NCBI GenBank assembly: GCA_030062745.1
Contig: CP099854.1
Coordinates: 8,830,014 to 8,894,013, forward strand
Origin: Capitulum mitella
Taxonomy: Eukaryota > Arthropoda > Thecostraca > Pollicipedomorpha > Pollicipedidae
DNA: 64,000 bases
Direction of reading: 5' to 3'
Position numbers and translations under genes: made by a program. The notes under the pieces were generated by a model. The model had not been told where the DNA came from and ran no database searches. It saw nothing but the letters and a program-made list of their open reading frames with translations. Shown one piece after another: positions 50,801-63,132 of the stretch (the first letter of the stretch is position 1; each line of letters starts with the position of its first letter).

Positions 50801-51696
50801 GGACGACGGCGGCCGACACGGGCCGGCTCTCCGCCGCGGAGCGCTCCTCCGACCGGGCCCCGGCCGACGAGCCGACCTTCCTCTCCGCTCGAGCTCCGCC
50901 GCGCGGCCGCAGCGACTATGCAAACCGGCCGCCAGACGCGCGGCCGCCTGAATACGCCGAGCTGAAAGCCGAGGCCCGGCGCCGACTCGACGGCCATTCA
51001 CTGACGAACGCGGGACCGGCGACCGGCTAACGCGCGACGTTTGATGTCGGCTGCGTGCCGCCGTTCGAGGCAAGGCGTATTTAGAAGCTGGCTGCGGGTA
51101 AAATGCCATTCTGCTTGGGGGGGGGGCAGTTTTAGGGGCGTCAATACATATGGTGGGGGTGGGGAGGCAGCTAACATTTGAAAAATGTCGTCCTTTAATT
51201 TTTCTGCATTCTGACGTCTAAAGGATGCGCGTAGAGGTGGCCTCGCGTCGTCTGAGCTGGCAGGTACGAGGGTACTTTTCGTTATTACACCATGTCTTAG
51301 GTGCCATTTTTAATTTCCAAGGGCTCATCATCGTGCTGTGGTGGGGAGGATCTCTACCACCGAAGTACTAGAATGCAGAACTGAACATGACACACGAGAG
51401 CCAATCGTATGCGAGTGATTCGCAAAGACGCTAAATGCAGCACACAGATGGGAATCCCAGACTTCAATGCATTCGATTGCCTTTGCGATACTAGGCGCTA
51501 CAGATTCTAATTCACAGGTTACTAATTTGTATTACACTACAAGTTCCGTAATTCTACCTTCTTACACTCCATACTTTAAAGAGATTTAAGGTACCGGGTA
51601 ACCATTAATCGTCGGTGATCCAATGACACCATTACACTGGGCACCCAGATGGAACAAACCATGCCGTTCTACTGCAACAACTGGGCGGTGATTTTT

Positions 51697-51748
51697 GCTG
51701 TTTATTGGTGTTTTCGGGCGCGCCGACTACTGAGGTCATTTTGCGCCC
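51697..51748 (-). mobile_element. Dispersed repeat: retroelement-like 3' end (copy B)
   Basis: On the - strand GGCGCAAAATGACCTCAGTA, then GTCGGCGCGCCCGAAAACAC and CAATAAACAGCAAAAA. Nearly identical to copies at 22873 and 53373. A (TA)n run adjoins its upstream side. Confidence 0.6.
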
Positions 51749-51752
51749 ACCC

Positions 51753-51753
51753 A

Positions 51754-51779
<26 letters not shown>
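51753..51779. repeat. (TA)n microsatellite
   Basis: Thirteen TA units between the retroelement-like end and the ~101-bp satellite. Confidence 0.95.
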
Positions 51780-51784
<5 letters not shown>

Positions 51785-52790
51785 GTCCGCATTTCAGATC
51801 ACAGGGGCTCCCCTCAAGAGTTTGGTATTCCCTTTTGTTCTCCAGAGCGTCACAGCCATCGGGACACGTCTCCGGACCCCTGGGCGCCACTGGAGCCCTC
51901 TGGGGCGATCCGCCAGGGGTTTGGGAGCCCTTCTGTTCTTCAGGGCGTTCTTCTAACCCGCGGGACACGTTTTCATACGTCACGGGCGCCCTTTGAGCCA
52001 CTGGGGTAGCCCCTCCAGATTTTGAGGCGGCCAGACACTTCAGAGCGTCTTTCTAGTCTTCGAAGCATATTTTCAGACCACAGGGACGTTCTCTGATTCC
52101 TCCAGGGATACCTCCCCGGTTTGGGGCGCTCTTTATTTTTTTTACTCTCCAGGGCGTTCTTGCAGACATCTGGATCTATTCTCGGACCACAAAGGCACCC
52201 TCTGAGCCCTCGGGGACACCTCTTCAGGGTTTGGAGGGGGGGGGGGGCATATATCTTTTACAACATTCTTCTAGACCCGGGACACACTTGAAACGTCAGC
52301 GGCGCCCTACGAGCCCTCGGCACGCCCCTCCAGCGTTTGAGACACCCTTCTATTCTCCAAGACGTCCTTCTAGGCCTCGGGACGTATCTTCAAACCTTAA
52401 GCGCGCCCTTTGGAGACATCGGAGGCACGCCTCCTGTGCTTTTTCACTGGAGGCGCCCCTTTATTATTTAAGGCGTCCTTCCATCCCTAGGGATAAAGGC
52501 TACCGGGACCGGAATGGACCCTCGGGAGGCGCCCTCCAGTCCGAGGGTTTGGGACTCTTTTTCACGATGTCCTCCTAGACCTCGGGACATATTTTCAGAT
52601 CACAGGGGCGCCCCTTCAGCTCTCGGGGGTGTCCCTCCAGGGTTTGGGGCACTCTCTTGTTCTTCACAGCATCCTTTTAGTCATCGAGATGTTGTCAGAC
52701 CTTAGGGGCGCTCTCTGAGCTCTCGGGAGGGGGGAGGCTCTCCGGGACTTCGAACACCCTTGGGTGTCCATGATAAATCAGTTGTTTTCT
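51785..52790. repeat. Diverged satellite array, ~101-bp unit, about ten copies
   Basis: The landmark TTTTCAGACCACAGGGGCGC recurs, in diverged form, near 51791, 51868, 51970, 52071, 52173, 52287, 52388, 52490, 52590 and 52691. Most steps are 100-102 bases. Each unit also has GAGCCCTCGGGGACACC, CTCCAGGGTTTGGGGC and TTCTCCAGGGCGTTCTTCTAG. Confidence 0.85.
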
Positions 52791-53205
52791 TCCCACCCTC
52801 CAGACATTTTTAGGCCTCTTGAGGCACCTCTTGGAGGCCTCGAGAGCATAATTTCAGGTTCGGTGTCCTATAAGCCAGTAAACGGTATTCCCGACAGGAG
52901 GCACATTCGTCGCCTAAAAGGATGTTATGGTCTAATGGCGTCCCCCATATACACGCCCCTGGCACGAGGCCTGTCGGACTGCCTTTTTTTAATATCATTT
53001 TTATTTTCTCGGCACGTCTGGTCCGAATGCTTTGCCAGGGCGCTATGGGATCAAAGTCCGCGCTAAGCAGTGCTTGTTGCACGGATATCTGGTTTTCGTT
53101 CGGGTGACGCTGACGCTGTTGCGCCCCAAAAACCGAGCATCGTTTGACGTTCGGTTCCGCGTCCAGATCGCTTGCACAGCCGCTCCAATGCAGTCCACGC
53201 CCTGG

Positions 53206-53587
53206 CAAGGTTGGAAAAGGTGCTGTTTTTCGGTGTCATGAAACACCAGAAGATATGTGCTCCAAAAGCATTTTTTACTTCAAAAGTTTGATCTTGTGCC
53301 TCTATCAAAAAGCTACATCATAATCACGGTGACAACCATCCAGCTCTGCAAGGAAACGATTGTCTCCATTCAGTTGTTGTTTATTGGTGTTTTCGGGCGC
53401 ACCGACTACTGAGGCCATTTTGCGCCTATGACTAAGTGCCTCCACTTAGTAAGACGCGGATATGATGTCATAACTGACTCACACCAAGAACTCTGACTTA
53501 AACCAGCATTACTGTTTGCGAAACTTTGTACACTAAAACAAACATTATATTCCGACACCAAGAATAAAAGCCAAACTTCCAGCCCTG
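53206..53587. mobile_element. hAT-like MITE (copy 1) with 8-bp target duplication
   Basis: The left end CAAGGTTGGAAAAGG and right end CTTCCAGCCCTG form imperfect terminal inverted repeats of the CAGNGNTGGAA type. The 8-bp flanks are CGCCCTGG and CGCCCGGG (7 of 8 match). The interior shares CTTGTGCCTC, ATCAAAAAGCT and GGTATGATGTCATAA-like blocks with the copy at 54725. There is no transposase. A second repeat (53373-53428) is inserted inside. Confidence 0.75.
53373..53428 (-). mobile_element. Dispersed repeat: retroelement-like 3' end (copy C), nested
   Basis: The same ~50-bp unit as at 22873 and 51697, ending (- strand) ACACCAATAAACAACAACTG. It and its flank to about 53456 are absent from the related MITE at 54725, so it inserted into the MITE. 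Confidence 0.65.
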
Positions 53588-54174
53588 CGCCCGGGCGTGC
53601 CGACGCACAGGCGGGCGCCGTGTGCGGGGCCGTTCGGCAGTCCCGCGGGACCGCAGACCGGGCAGAAATACTCTGCCGCGTCGTTACGGTCGAGCACTAA
53701 ACATCAACACCGCGTCTCGGTACGTTCCCGAGAGACGAGGGCCAGTCCCAGGAACCGGACCACAACAGGAAGACGTCTCAGGGAAAAAAACAGGTCCGCG
53801 AGTACGACACATATTTTTTGGGGGAGGAGGGGGGGGGCGTTACTGACTCGTACGCGGCTAACCGTATGCACTACGCAAGTGGTGAACGCCGCGAAAAGAC
53901 ACGCAAAACTCTAAAACCTTCAACAAACTCATCCCGTTTTCCATCCGATGCCAGGCCTTTACCGGGGGAAGGCCGGAGGGCGGTCTGCCGTCCCGGCAGG
54001 TCACGTGACGGCACGGCGCGATGATGACGGCCGAAGTTGGCGGCGGTCCGGCCCGGGGATTCAGCGGTCAAATCCAGCAGCGTCCGGCGTTTGTCACACG
54101 GCCAGACGCGAGCCCAGGCACCGTGGTCGTGGGGGGAGCAGGTGGTAGTGGCGGACCCAGGCACCGCCGTCTGC
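53588..54174. other. Unique GC-rich spacer
   Basis: No gene or repeat unit is recognised, apart from a G-rich run near 53819-53838. Confidence 0.4.
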
Positions 54175-54365
54175 ACAGACCCCGGCTCTAGACAGACCCT
54201 GGCTCTGCACAGACCCCGACTCTGGACAGACCTGGCTCTGGACAGACCTGGTTCTGGACAGACCCAGCTTTGCATGGACCTCAGCTCTGTTCAGACCCCA
54301 GCTCAGAACAGACCCCGGCTCCGGACGGCCCCCGGCTCTGAACAGACCCGGCCCTAGACAGACGC
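54175..54365. repeat. 16-17-bp minisatellite, about eleven units
   Basis: The unit is near CAGACCCCGGCTCTGGA, starting at the CAGACC of each copy. Variants are GACCTGG, GACCCAG and GACCTCAG. Confidence 0.9.
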
Positions 54366-54724
54366 CGCCGCCGCCGCCCGGACAGCGGCGACAAGGGGCA
54401 CGCGCGAGCCGAGGTCGCCGCCGGAAACGGGCTCATTTCCGGCGGCCTTCGGCTTCGACTGCCGCCGGCCGAGACGCTCAGACGACGGCCTCCGACACCG
54501 CGCAAACACACACACACACGAACAACGCCGCCTCACAAACACCGCTCCCAGACCGGAGACAGCCGGCCGGCTCATCACGGCCAGTCGACGGGGCTGCACG
54601 CGCCGCGCCAATGTGTGACGGTCCCCACGCCCTCCCGCCGGCGCGCCGCGGCGGAACGAGTCGAAACGGAGCGGACACCCCAAGGGTCCATCCCACGTGC
54701 CACGCGGTCACGCGCCAGATGGGT

Positions 54725-55028
54725 CAGAGTTGGAAAAGGTGTCGCTTTTCGGTGTTCAAGAACACCAAAAATGTGTGCTCCGAACGCATTTTATACTCCC
54801 AAGAATTCATCTTGTGCCTCCATCAAAAAGCTGTATTATAACCATGTTGACAAATTTCTATCTTTGCGAGCAAAAGGACCCATTTTTCTATTAAATAACA
54901 AGGAGGTATGATGTCATAAATGCTTACACTAAGAATGCCAACTTCAAAGAGTTGGCATTCTCTTTGCAACATTTTGTACTCCAAAACAAAAACTGTTCTC
55001 AGACACCAAGCAAAAAAATCCAGTCCTG
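54725..55028. mobile_element. hAT-like MITE (copy 2)
   Basis: The left end CAGAGTTGGAAAAGG and right end TCCAGTCCTG resemble copy 1 (53206). Most of the interior aligns with that copy. It contains an 11-bp-stem hairpin (54933-54960, GAATGCCAACT). The flanking octamers AGATGGGT and CGCTGGAC do not match, so the target duplication has decayed or an end is misplaced. Confidence 0.65.
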
Positions 55029-55968
55029 CGCTGGACAGTAACGCGCTACACAACCGCTGGGAAGTCAAGACCCTCTATCGGAGCCCCCCGTGACATGTAA
55101 CGTCACGCAAACAGTGACGCTATTGAAATTATTAGTAGAACGCATGTTCATATACGGTAGTCAATGCCAGTAACGCCAACGTGACCGTGCATCGATCCTC
55201 TATCTCATGGTTTTGAGCCAACTGAGTCTTGTGAATAACGACAGTGTTTCAAAGCTGTCACGAATCACACAAAGAAGGCGGAAGAAAAGCTCAGAAAGCC
55301 TCCCTCTGTCTTCGTGCCAAGAGCAGATGATTCCTCCATTCAGCGGGCAAGAAATCAGTGTTCCCCACACTTTGAATACTCAATCGATTCCATCGCCCTG
55401 GCGTTCAAAAGTCCGAACCGAAGCCGCAGCAATCAGTGCCGTATTGGAACATCGACACCCCACCACGGAAACCAGCTACCCGGCGTACCAAAGTTCCAAC
55501 TGGGAACGCGCCCTCCACATTCAGATCGGGCACGAGAGATCCAGCCACGCTTTTAGAAGGTAACGTGCCAATGCCTCGCAAGGTGAAGAGCGGACGACCG
55601 GCGAAAAACACGGCCGTGCAAACGTTCAAACCATGGATCACACCATAAGCTCACGCACACCGTGAGCCGCTCGGTCGGTGCTGTGTTTCCCGCTATTCCG
55701 TTTCGCGGTTCCACGCAGCTCACCCAGCCCAATTACCGGACTACAGTCGATCTATTTCCGTCCACACTGCCAACCAGCTCCGTTCACCTCGGCGCCCACT
55801 GATAGCTTGTTTTGACCGCCGGATGGACGCAGTATGACCACGCAGTCGATGTGTACCTAGCCACAATAATCAACCAATCGATCTCATCCCCGGACGTTCA
55901 TGGTCAACGCGATACTCCACTGGTCCCGCTTCCCAGAGGCCGCTTCGTCGGGACACCGGCCCAAACGA

Positions 55969-56080
55969 CCAGGGGCACAGACACCGGTCCTCAAGACCAG
56001 GGGCACAGGCGCCGACCCAAAAGGCCAGGGGCACAAGCACTGACCCAAAAGACCAGGGGCACGGGCACCGACGCGACCCG
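55969..56080. repeat. 28-bp minisatellite, four units
   Basis: CCAGGGGCAC recurs at 55969, 55997, 56025 and 56053, exactly 28 bases apart, with CACCGAC/CACTGACCC between. Confidence 0.92.
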
Positions 56081-56119
56081 CCGCCACCTACTGACCAGCC
56101 GATTTACTGACCACCCCCG

Positions 56120-56440
56120 GCTTGCTATCGGTTACCAGCGGGGTGCCGTCTACCGGGAGCCAGCTGTCTTTACTGACGGGCGTTGCCGTTTACCAGGAAC
56201 TGTCTAGCCTTTGCCGAGAGGGTTAACGTTTAGCAGGAGCCGGCCACGGTTTACCGGCAGGGATTACCGTTTACCGGCGGAGTTTCCGTTTACCGGTGGC
56301 GGATACCGTCTGCCGGAAGTGACCTTTTCGCAGGCGTTTGCTGGGAACTATCGTTTATAGGCGGCGGTTATCGTCTTCCGGGCACTGACTACCGTCAACC
56401 GGCGGGCCGTTACCATTTACCAGCGGGGGGTTACCGTTTA
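56120..56440. repeat. Degenerate array of TTACCGTTTACCGG
   Basis: (G)TTACCGTTTACCGGCGGG-like units recur about every 20-27 bases, diverging at the left. Confidence 0.75.
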
Positions 56441-56773
56441 CCGGGAGCCTGTGCCGCGGGCGGCAGGCTGAGCTGCACCGCGCCATCCGGCCACACGGTG
56501 TCGCCGCCGGAAGCCCTCATATCCGGCGAACGACGGACCGAGTCGGCCGCGACGGGTACGGCACGGCGAGCGACGCCACAGAGAGAGCAGAGACGAGAGC
56601 AGAGCAGAAACGACGGCAGGCCACCGGGGCGGAGTTAGAGGACGGCGGACGGAAAGACACGCAACGGCAGGACCAAAGAGGGGTGGCGGTATCGCATGGA
56701 GACGGAGCAACGGTGAAGGCGACGTCATCGCAGACAGGAGGGCCGCTTCCGCGGGACGGGACGGGACGGGGCT

Positions 56774-57034
<261 letters not shown>

Positions 57035-57510
57035 AATGGCTGACTGACAAACACACGGACAGACCAAACGGCTTCCATCTCCAGACGTGGTCCCAACCGT
57101 CTCCAACGGAGAAGCACGCTGAACAGCTTTAGAGCGGCCGGTTAATCAGTGTCTGCAGAGATGAGGAGCGATGGTCGGCCTATAAATATTAAGTGGTGAG
57201 GAGCGGTACTTTTTGCCCGGGCGGCGGTAGACTAAATATGGCTCCCAAACGTGCCATAAACATCGCACACAAATGGGTAGATTAACCAAAGACCCTGGTC
57301 ATCAGCTTAAAAAAGTAGCGCGTAAATGGAACACAGTATCCTGCGAATTCCTGCACCAGTTCCTGCTTATCCCCCACCGTTCCATGACAATCCCCCATCG
57401 CTGCCGTTTGCCCCACGCCGCTCGGCGCTGACCTCTTACCCTGCAGGATGGTGCGCTGATTGCGACGGCCGACAGCTGGGAGATTCGATCGCCGCGCTCC
57501 GAATCCACTA

Positions 57511-57600
57511 CGTTCCAGAAGCCCCTACGCGTCAGACCTACGACGTTCCAGAATCCCCTACTCTACCAATTTACGACGCTCCAGAATCACACACTGGCAA
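57511..57600. repeat. 33-bp tandem repeat, three units
   Basis: CG(T/C)TCCAGAA starts units at 57511, 57544 and 57577, with CCCCTAC and ACGA(C) shared. Confidence 0.85.
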
Positions 57601-58217
57601 AACTGGGCCGTCCTGTCCTCTCACCAAACAGGGGCGTTGCGGTCACAGCACTCCTCCTCGGCGGTATTCACAATCTTGCAGTTCTCAATGAGCGTCATTT
57701 CATGCCGCTATCCCGCGGGAACCAGCCGATGGACTACGCATATCTCTCTCACTGCTGGACGTTCCTCTGGTCTGGGCCGTCCCCACTCGTCCCGGAAGTC
57801 TTCAGTCTTTTGGACTGTCCTCGCTCAGTCCAGACGTCTTTCGGCACCTGCTCATTTGTTCCCGGTGGCCTTTAATACGTCCTCACTCGCTCAGCACGCC
57901 CCTCGACTCATCCCCACAGGAAGGCAGCGGTCAATGGGTTATCGAAGCGTTCACGAGCCCTCAGTGGACCCTCGCCCTTTCATTGCTAGCCTCACTGCGT
58001 CCCCGCAGGCCCACGACAGTCCTCAGCGCGCCCCTCTTCCGGCAGTCCCCCGTGGTCCTCCGATGTCTTCCCCGATGTCCTCTGCGTGTCCTCGCCTCCC
58101 CCTGGCGGCCTCCACGTCCTGGTCCTCCCCTTATCCTCATGAGCCAGCCATCCACTCCGGTCAGCACCGCTCCGCGCCCTCCTGGCCGTCCTCAGAGGAT
58201 GGGGTCGGAGGACAGAG

Positions 58218-58410
58218 TCCTCCCCGACAGTTCCCTGACACTCCTCCGGTCCTGTCGTCTCCGACAGTCCTCAGACAGAGTCCTCCCCGACAGTTCCTGA
58301 CACTCCTCCGGTCCTGTCGTCTCCGACAGTCCTCAGACAGGACGGAGTCCTCCCCAACAGCTCCCTGACACTCCTCCGGTCCCGGCGTCCCCAACAGTCC
58401 TCAGGAGAAC
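58218..58410. repeat. ~64-bp minisatellite, three units
   Basis: TCCTCCCC(G/A)ACAG begins units at 58218, 58281 and 58348. Shared blocks include TGACACTCCTCCGGTCC and GACAGTCCTCAGACAG. Confidence 0.9.
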
Positions 58411-59416
58411 ACCGTCCTTCCCGGAGACAGTCCTCGGAGCCTCGCCCGGTCCCGGCGTCTGCGGCCGCCGCCGCTGCCCGGGCGGCGGAGACGGCTGGCC
58501 GCCCGCTCCGCTGCCCTCACCGGTCTCCGCCGCTCAGCCGCCGACCCCGGCAGTGACGGCGTGGCCCGAGCTGACGTCAGGCGGCCGACAGCTCGCCGGC
58601 CCGTCCGGCCGTCCCAGAACTCAGCACGACCCTCCCGACAGCGTCTCCCACACACCGCCGCCGCCGACTGCGACGGCCGCAGCCGCGCCGCCGCCGCTGC
58701 TGCTGCTGCCACCTGGCGGGCCGGCCGACGGCCCAGAAATCGACTGCCCGCCGCCAGCGACGGCGGCGCGGGACGAGGGCGACGAGACGGCGGCGACGGA
58801 AACGGCCGGGAGATAGCGCGGACAGAGAAGCCGACGTCGGAGACGACGACGGACGGCGATGGGAGGCGGCAGACACGGTGGGCACTGGGCACGGAGATAC
58901 ACAACGGCGGATGTGGGGATGCGTGGAGAGAAACACGGGCAGAAACCGGCACGGGCTGGAGCAGAGGAGTCGAGGGCGAAGGGCGCTGGCGGTGCGGAGA
59001 GAGAACGGAAAACAATACTGTGACCGGAATTCTCCAGGAGGCGTGGCAAAGAAACGGAGAAAACACGGCGACATCCGCAAATAATGACACAGAGACGGCT
59101 ACAAATACAGGAGGAATCCGCGACGACGTGCGGAAAGAAAGCCGGACAGAAAACGAAACAACAAAGATACGACAGACAGAGACTCGGCAAAACGGCAGAA
59201 ACAGAAACGGTCCGGGAAACGGCCGGCAGTGTTGGCGGCGGCGGAGGCGGCGAGGAGAAACCCAGAGGTCGACGACAAAAGTCGGCAGGAACGGGAAGAA
59301 CCGGCCCGTACGGCGGCGGCAGAGAGGAGCAGACTGGCAGACACTGTCAGGAGAGGAGCGGCGGCAGCCGGCGGCCGAGCAGGCCACGGGACACCGAACG
59401 TATCGCTGGAAACTAG

Positions 59417-59623
59417 ACATGTGCCGCGATTCCGATGGAATGCGCGTTTCACTCGTTTTGCGTCGGATTTTAAGCTGACCGGGGTAAGTGTTGCGTCACC
59501 TGGGCTTCGTGTTGCGCCGGGGGACACGACCTTTCCGAGATGACCCAGTGACCCGTCTAAGTCAACGAGGGGCTGAATACCAAACGGGGATAACCTGCAC
59601 TCCATCGAGATCCCGGCACATGT
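59417..59623. repeat. Pair of inverted repeat arms
   Basis: 59417-59459 (ACATGTGCCGCGATTCCGAT...) matches the reverse complement of 59581-59623 (ACATGTGCCGGGATCTCGAT...) with scattered mismatches, about 120 bases apart. It could be two opposed copies of a dispersed repeat or the ends of a small element. No target duplication was seen. Confidence 0.6.
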
Positions 59624-60398
59624 CCGTCGGGAATCGACTCACAGGGAGGTACAAACGCACGGTGCTGCCGATACAACCCTGCATCGAAGCCGATATACGC
59701 CGTCGGGTGCGGATACGTTGATGGACGAGGCCCCGGGCGGAGAAAAAAGACAGAAAGATGGCGGAGAGCAGACCGAGTGGAGAGACACGGTAACCGGAGG
59801 TCGTCAAACGAAACGACGCAAGGAGGGTGCCAACGTGAAACGTGAGAGTTGCCAAACAAAGAGATCGGAGCGCGGAGATGAACGAGCGCATGGCACGCTT
59901 CCGGACCGACGTAGAGGGCGGAGACAGACACAACCCAGCATAGAGACAGGAAAAACTCCACAGAGACAGAGAGGGGCAGACAGAGGAAGCCAATCTCGCT
60001 CCCTCTCTCCGCTGGTGATGGAGTTAACGATTCGCGGTTTAATCCCCCCCCCCTCTGTCGCGCGGCGGGCAGAGGTCAAAGGTCAGTCGGTCGTGACGGG
60101 CCGGCTGGTCACGTCCCACACGGGGTCACAATCGTCACGCTAATTCGAGGTCGCCGAAGGGTTCACCTTCAGCGAGCACTGGGGACGCTACACCGTGTGC
60201 TAGTGGTTCAATCCTTACGGGCAGAATGATGATTCGTATTCAAGATCGAAACGCGATGCTTAGCATTTGCGTTCGGCGTAAATTTCACCTACTGGTTCTT
60301 ACCAACACAACGTGATCGCTTCGGCTTGATTTTCGCGCGTAGGCTGAACCAAAGTCAGACCCCGAAAGCTTGCAAGGCCCGAGCTCTCCTCAACCATC

Positions 60399-60463
60399 AT
60401 GAAACAGATCAACTTTAATGACAGGAACAACGATGATCACGAACTCATCCGGACCAATTCATG
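60399..60463 (+). CDS. Possible first coding exon of an unrecognised gene
   Basis: ATG at 60399 opens MKQINFNDRNNDDHELIRTN followed by S and a split Trp codon, ending at a near-consensus donor, ATG|GTAAGTT, after 60463. The composition (Asn, Asp, Glu, Arg; no GC bias) is unlike the surrounding spurious frames. I do not recognise the protein, and the downstream exons would lie beyond or unseen within the window. Chance is a serious alternative. Confidence 0.15.
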
Positions 60464-61847
60464 GTAAGTTAGCCTCCGCCGAAGGTTGCGACACGCTGAG
60501 TCACCCACGAGTCGATCGCCGGTCGATTAAATCGCCACCACGATGGCCGCGCCCGCCGCCGCTTCAACCGCGGCCCCTCGACCGCGCGCCCGGCGCAGAC
60601 AGACAGACAAAACGCGCGCGCCGCGCGCGCCGCCGGTTCGCCAGAAACGGCGCGCGGCGGGCGGCCGCCGCCAAATCCTTCCACTCCGTTTTGCCGCGGG
60701 CATCGACAAACGCGGCAGGACGCGGCGACGGCGCTGCGGCTGCAGCGGCGCGACGCCGACTCCGCCGCAGGCCACCACGTGATCGGCGCGGCCAATCGGC
60801 GGCGTCGGCCGGCCGCCGCTCCGCCCCGGTGACGTCATCGGACGTGACGTCACCGTCTGCGGTCGGTCGGGATATTTTGGGCCTGGCAGACGGGGCCGGC
60901 CGGACCCCGAAGCCACGCGCGGCCGTCCGCATGGCAGCTCTGCGAGACGATCAGGACGGGCGATCTGACCATCCGGGAGCCTAAGATGGGCCACGCAGTC
61001 TCCCGAGGGGGGAGGGAGGGGGTACAATCAGGCCAGTCGACAAGAGGTCAAGGGTCGATATTACGCCTTTAGGACGGATTAAAACAATGGCCACGCAAGG
61101 CGCGGTCACCAGCGCACAGGTTTCCACATCACGTTCACAGCCTGAGAAACATGTGATGCGTGTCACATCAGGTGGCGGCTGCCAAGCCCGACAACCTCTC
61201 CCGCGATACTCCGACTCAGTGACGGCGTTTGTTTCCCCAACTGTTGCGGACGTCAGCGTTATGCTATCATGTGTTGTAGGAAAACACGCACGCGAACTCT
61301 GACGCGTTTCGCGAACGTCCCCCCCCCCCCTCGCCCATCTGCCTCGTGGCGACATTCCCCCGTCGCCGTCTTCCATGTCCATCCTTCCATATCCGGAGCA
61401 TCACCAGGTAACCGAATCCACCAGTGACGCAGCCGCCACCCTAATCCGGAGTCCATCGCCTGCCACCCTCGCGGGCCGCAGCACTCGACGTCACCGCTGA
61501 CGTCCGCGACGTCAGGCGACGACGTCATCCGACAGACCCCTCCGTACGGGACTGTCGGGTGCAGCGTTCGGCGGCCGGACCCTCCGGTCCGAGTCAGCAT
61601 TCTGCGCCTCCCCCGGGCGGTGCCGCCTCGCTGAGTTCACGCCCCCCCACCCCACCCCCTCCCCACCGCCGTCCCCCTCCAGTCCGCTGACGGCGGAGCG
61701 GCGCCACAACGCCGCACACGCGCCACAAAAAAAACACCGCCCCGGGCGTAATCAAAACGAGCTGAAACCGAACGCCATCGCGCAGCGCGGCCACCGCGGG
61801 ACAAGCACGCAGCGCGCGCGCCACAGGCCGGCGCCGGCGGCGGCCGC

Positions 61848-62050
61848 CGATACCGCTGCAGGGGACAGTACCGCTGCAGTACTGGCAGTACCGGACAAAG
61901 GAGGGCGGTACCGCTGCAGTACCGGCAGTACCGGCCAACGGGAGACGGCACCGCTGCAGTACCGGCAGTACCGGCCAATAGGGGACGGCACCGCTGTACC
62001 GGTAGTACCGACAGTGCCGGCGGTACCGGCCAATGAGTCGGTACCGCTGT
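61848..62050. repeat. 40-bp minisatellite rich in GGTACC / GTACCGG
   Basis: CCGCTGCAGT recurs at 61871, 61911 and 61951, then CCGCTGTACC at 61991: exactly 40 bases apart. AGTACCGGCAGTACCGGCCA is shared by the middle units. Confidence 0.95.
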
Positions 62051-63132
62051 TGGACCGGCAGCCGGCGGCGAGCCGGACCTCGTCGGGCCGGTGCGGCCTC
62101 TGTGCCGGGCAACGTCCCGCTCCGAGGACCAGCTCCGGTCCCGCCCGACTGTAGGGTGGGCTCGAGCGGCAGTCGAGAACAACGCACCAGGGTTACAACG
62201 ACCCTAAGACAGCGGTACGCCGACGCCCTGTGCCGTCATCGGACGTCGACGCCTCAGGACTTCGCAACGTCATTCAGCGCTGCGTACATCCCTCCGTGCG
62301 CTGAGACGAAAGGCGGCAAAAACAGGCCGATATCGCAGTCAACGTCAACATTCGGCTCCCGACCGTGAGTCCGAAGTCCGGCCCAGTCTCGGTCCGACCA
62401 CCTCTCGGCAGAGCAACGGGCCGCTGCTGCCCGCGGCGCCAGCGGCAGGCCCATCACATCACAGCCCACCGCAGTCATCACCCAATGATCCGCCGTCCAC
62501 GTCATCAGCCGGCGATCATCGGAGTTCCACCAGTTATCAGCTTTGCAAGTCGCCGAATTAGTTGAACGCTCAGTTGGAACCGATGACAATGTTTCTTCTA
62601 TACTTCCATAGACGAAAGCATTCAAATGCATCATTGTGATATACAATACAGCGTTTATCAAGTAAAACCTTTGTGTTGTGATAGTACATAACTGCCCTTG
62701 TCTCAGGTTAGTATAATCCGCTGGTTCTGCTACTCCGGAATTTCATGCTAACTCTCAACAGCGCTCTCCCATTCTTTCGTTCGTTCCTCCCAACGCAGCA
62801 CGAGGCCAACTCTTCCACTCCTCCGTCAATCGTCTGTCGGCAGTTTCCGGTTTACTTCCCCACTCCCTCCTCCATCTCCGTTCGTTCGTCCCCCTCCGAG
62901 TCTGGGCGCAACTCCCCACTCTTCTCTCCGGACCCCGAGTTTACGGCCAACTCTCCTCCACTCACCTCTCTGGAGTTTGAGGCTGACAGTGCCCTGCGAC
63001 AGGCGGAGACATTTCAGCACTGAAACACGGCAGACCATTTCAGTCAAACATTTCTGCGCTGAAACACGACATTTCGGGTTAGACATTTCAGAACTGAAAC
63101 AAGACAGACCAGTTCAGCACAGCTGCCAGGAG

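Noticed and set aside
55436-55648. Small frame ending in MPRKVKSGRPAKNTAVQTF, resembling the start of a transposase
   Set aside because: Too short, no catalytic residues, no flanking inverted repeats.
58401-59478. Overlapping open frames of over 300 codons on both strands
   Set aside because: Stop-poor GC/purine-rich DNA. Neither translation shows domains or splice support, and both are low complexity.
60180-60220. Possible B box (GGTTCAATCC) of another SINE
   Set aside because: No A box or tRNA-like stretch upstream.
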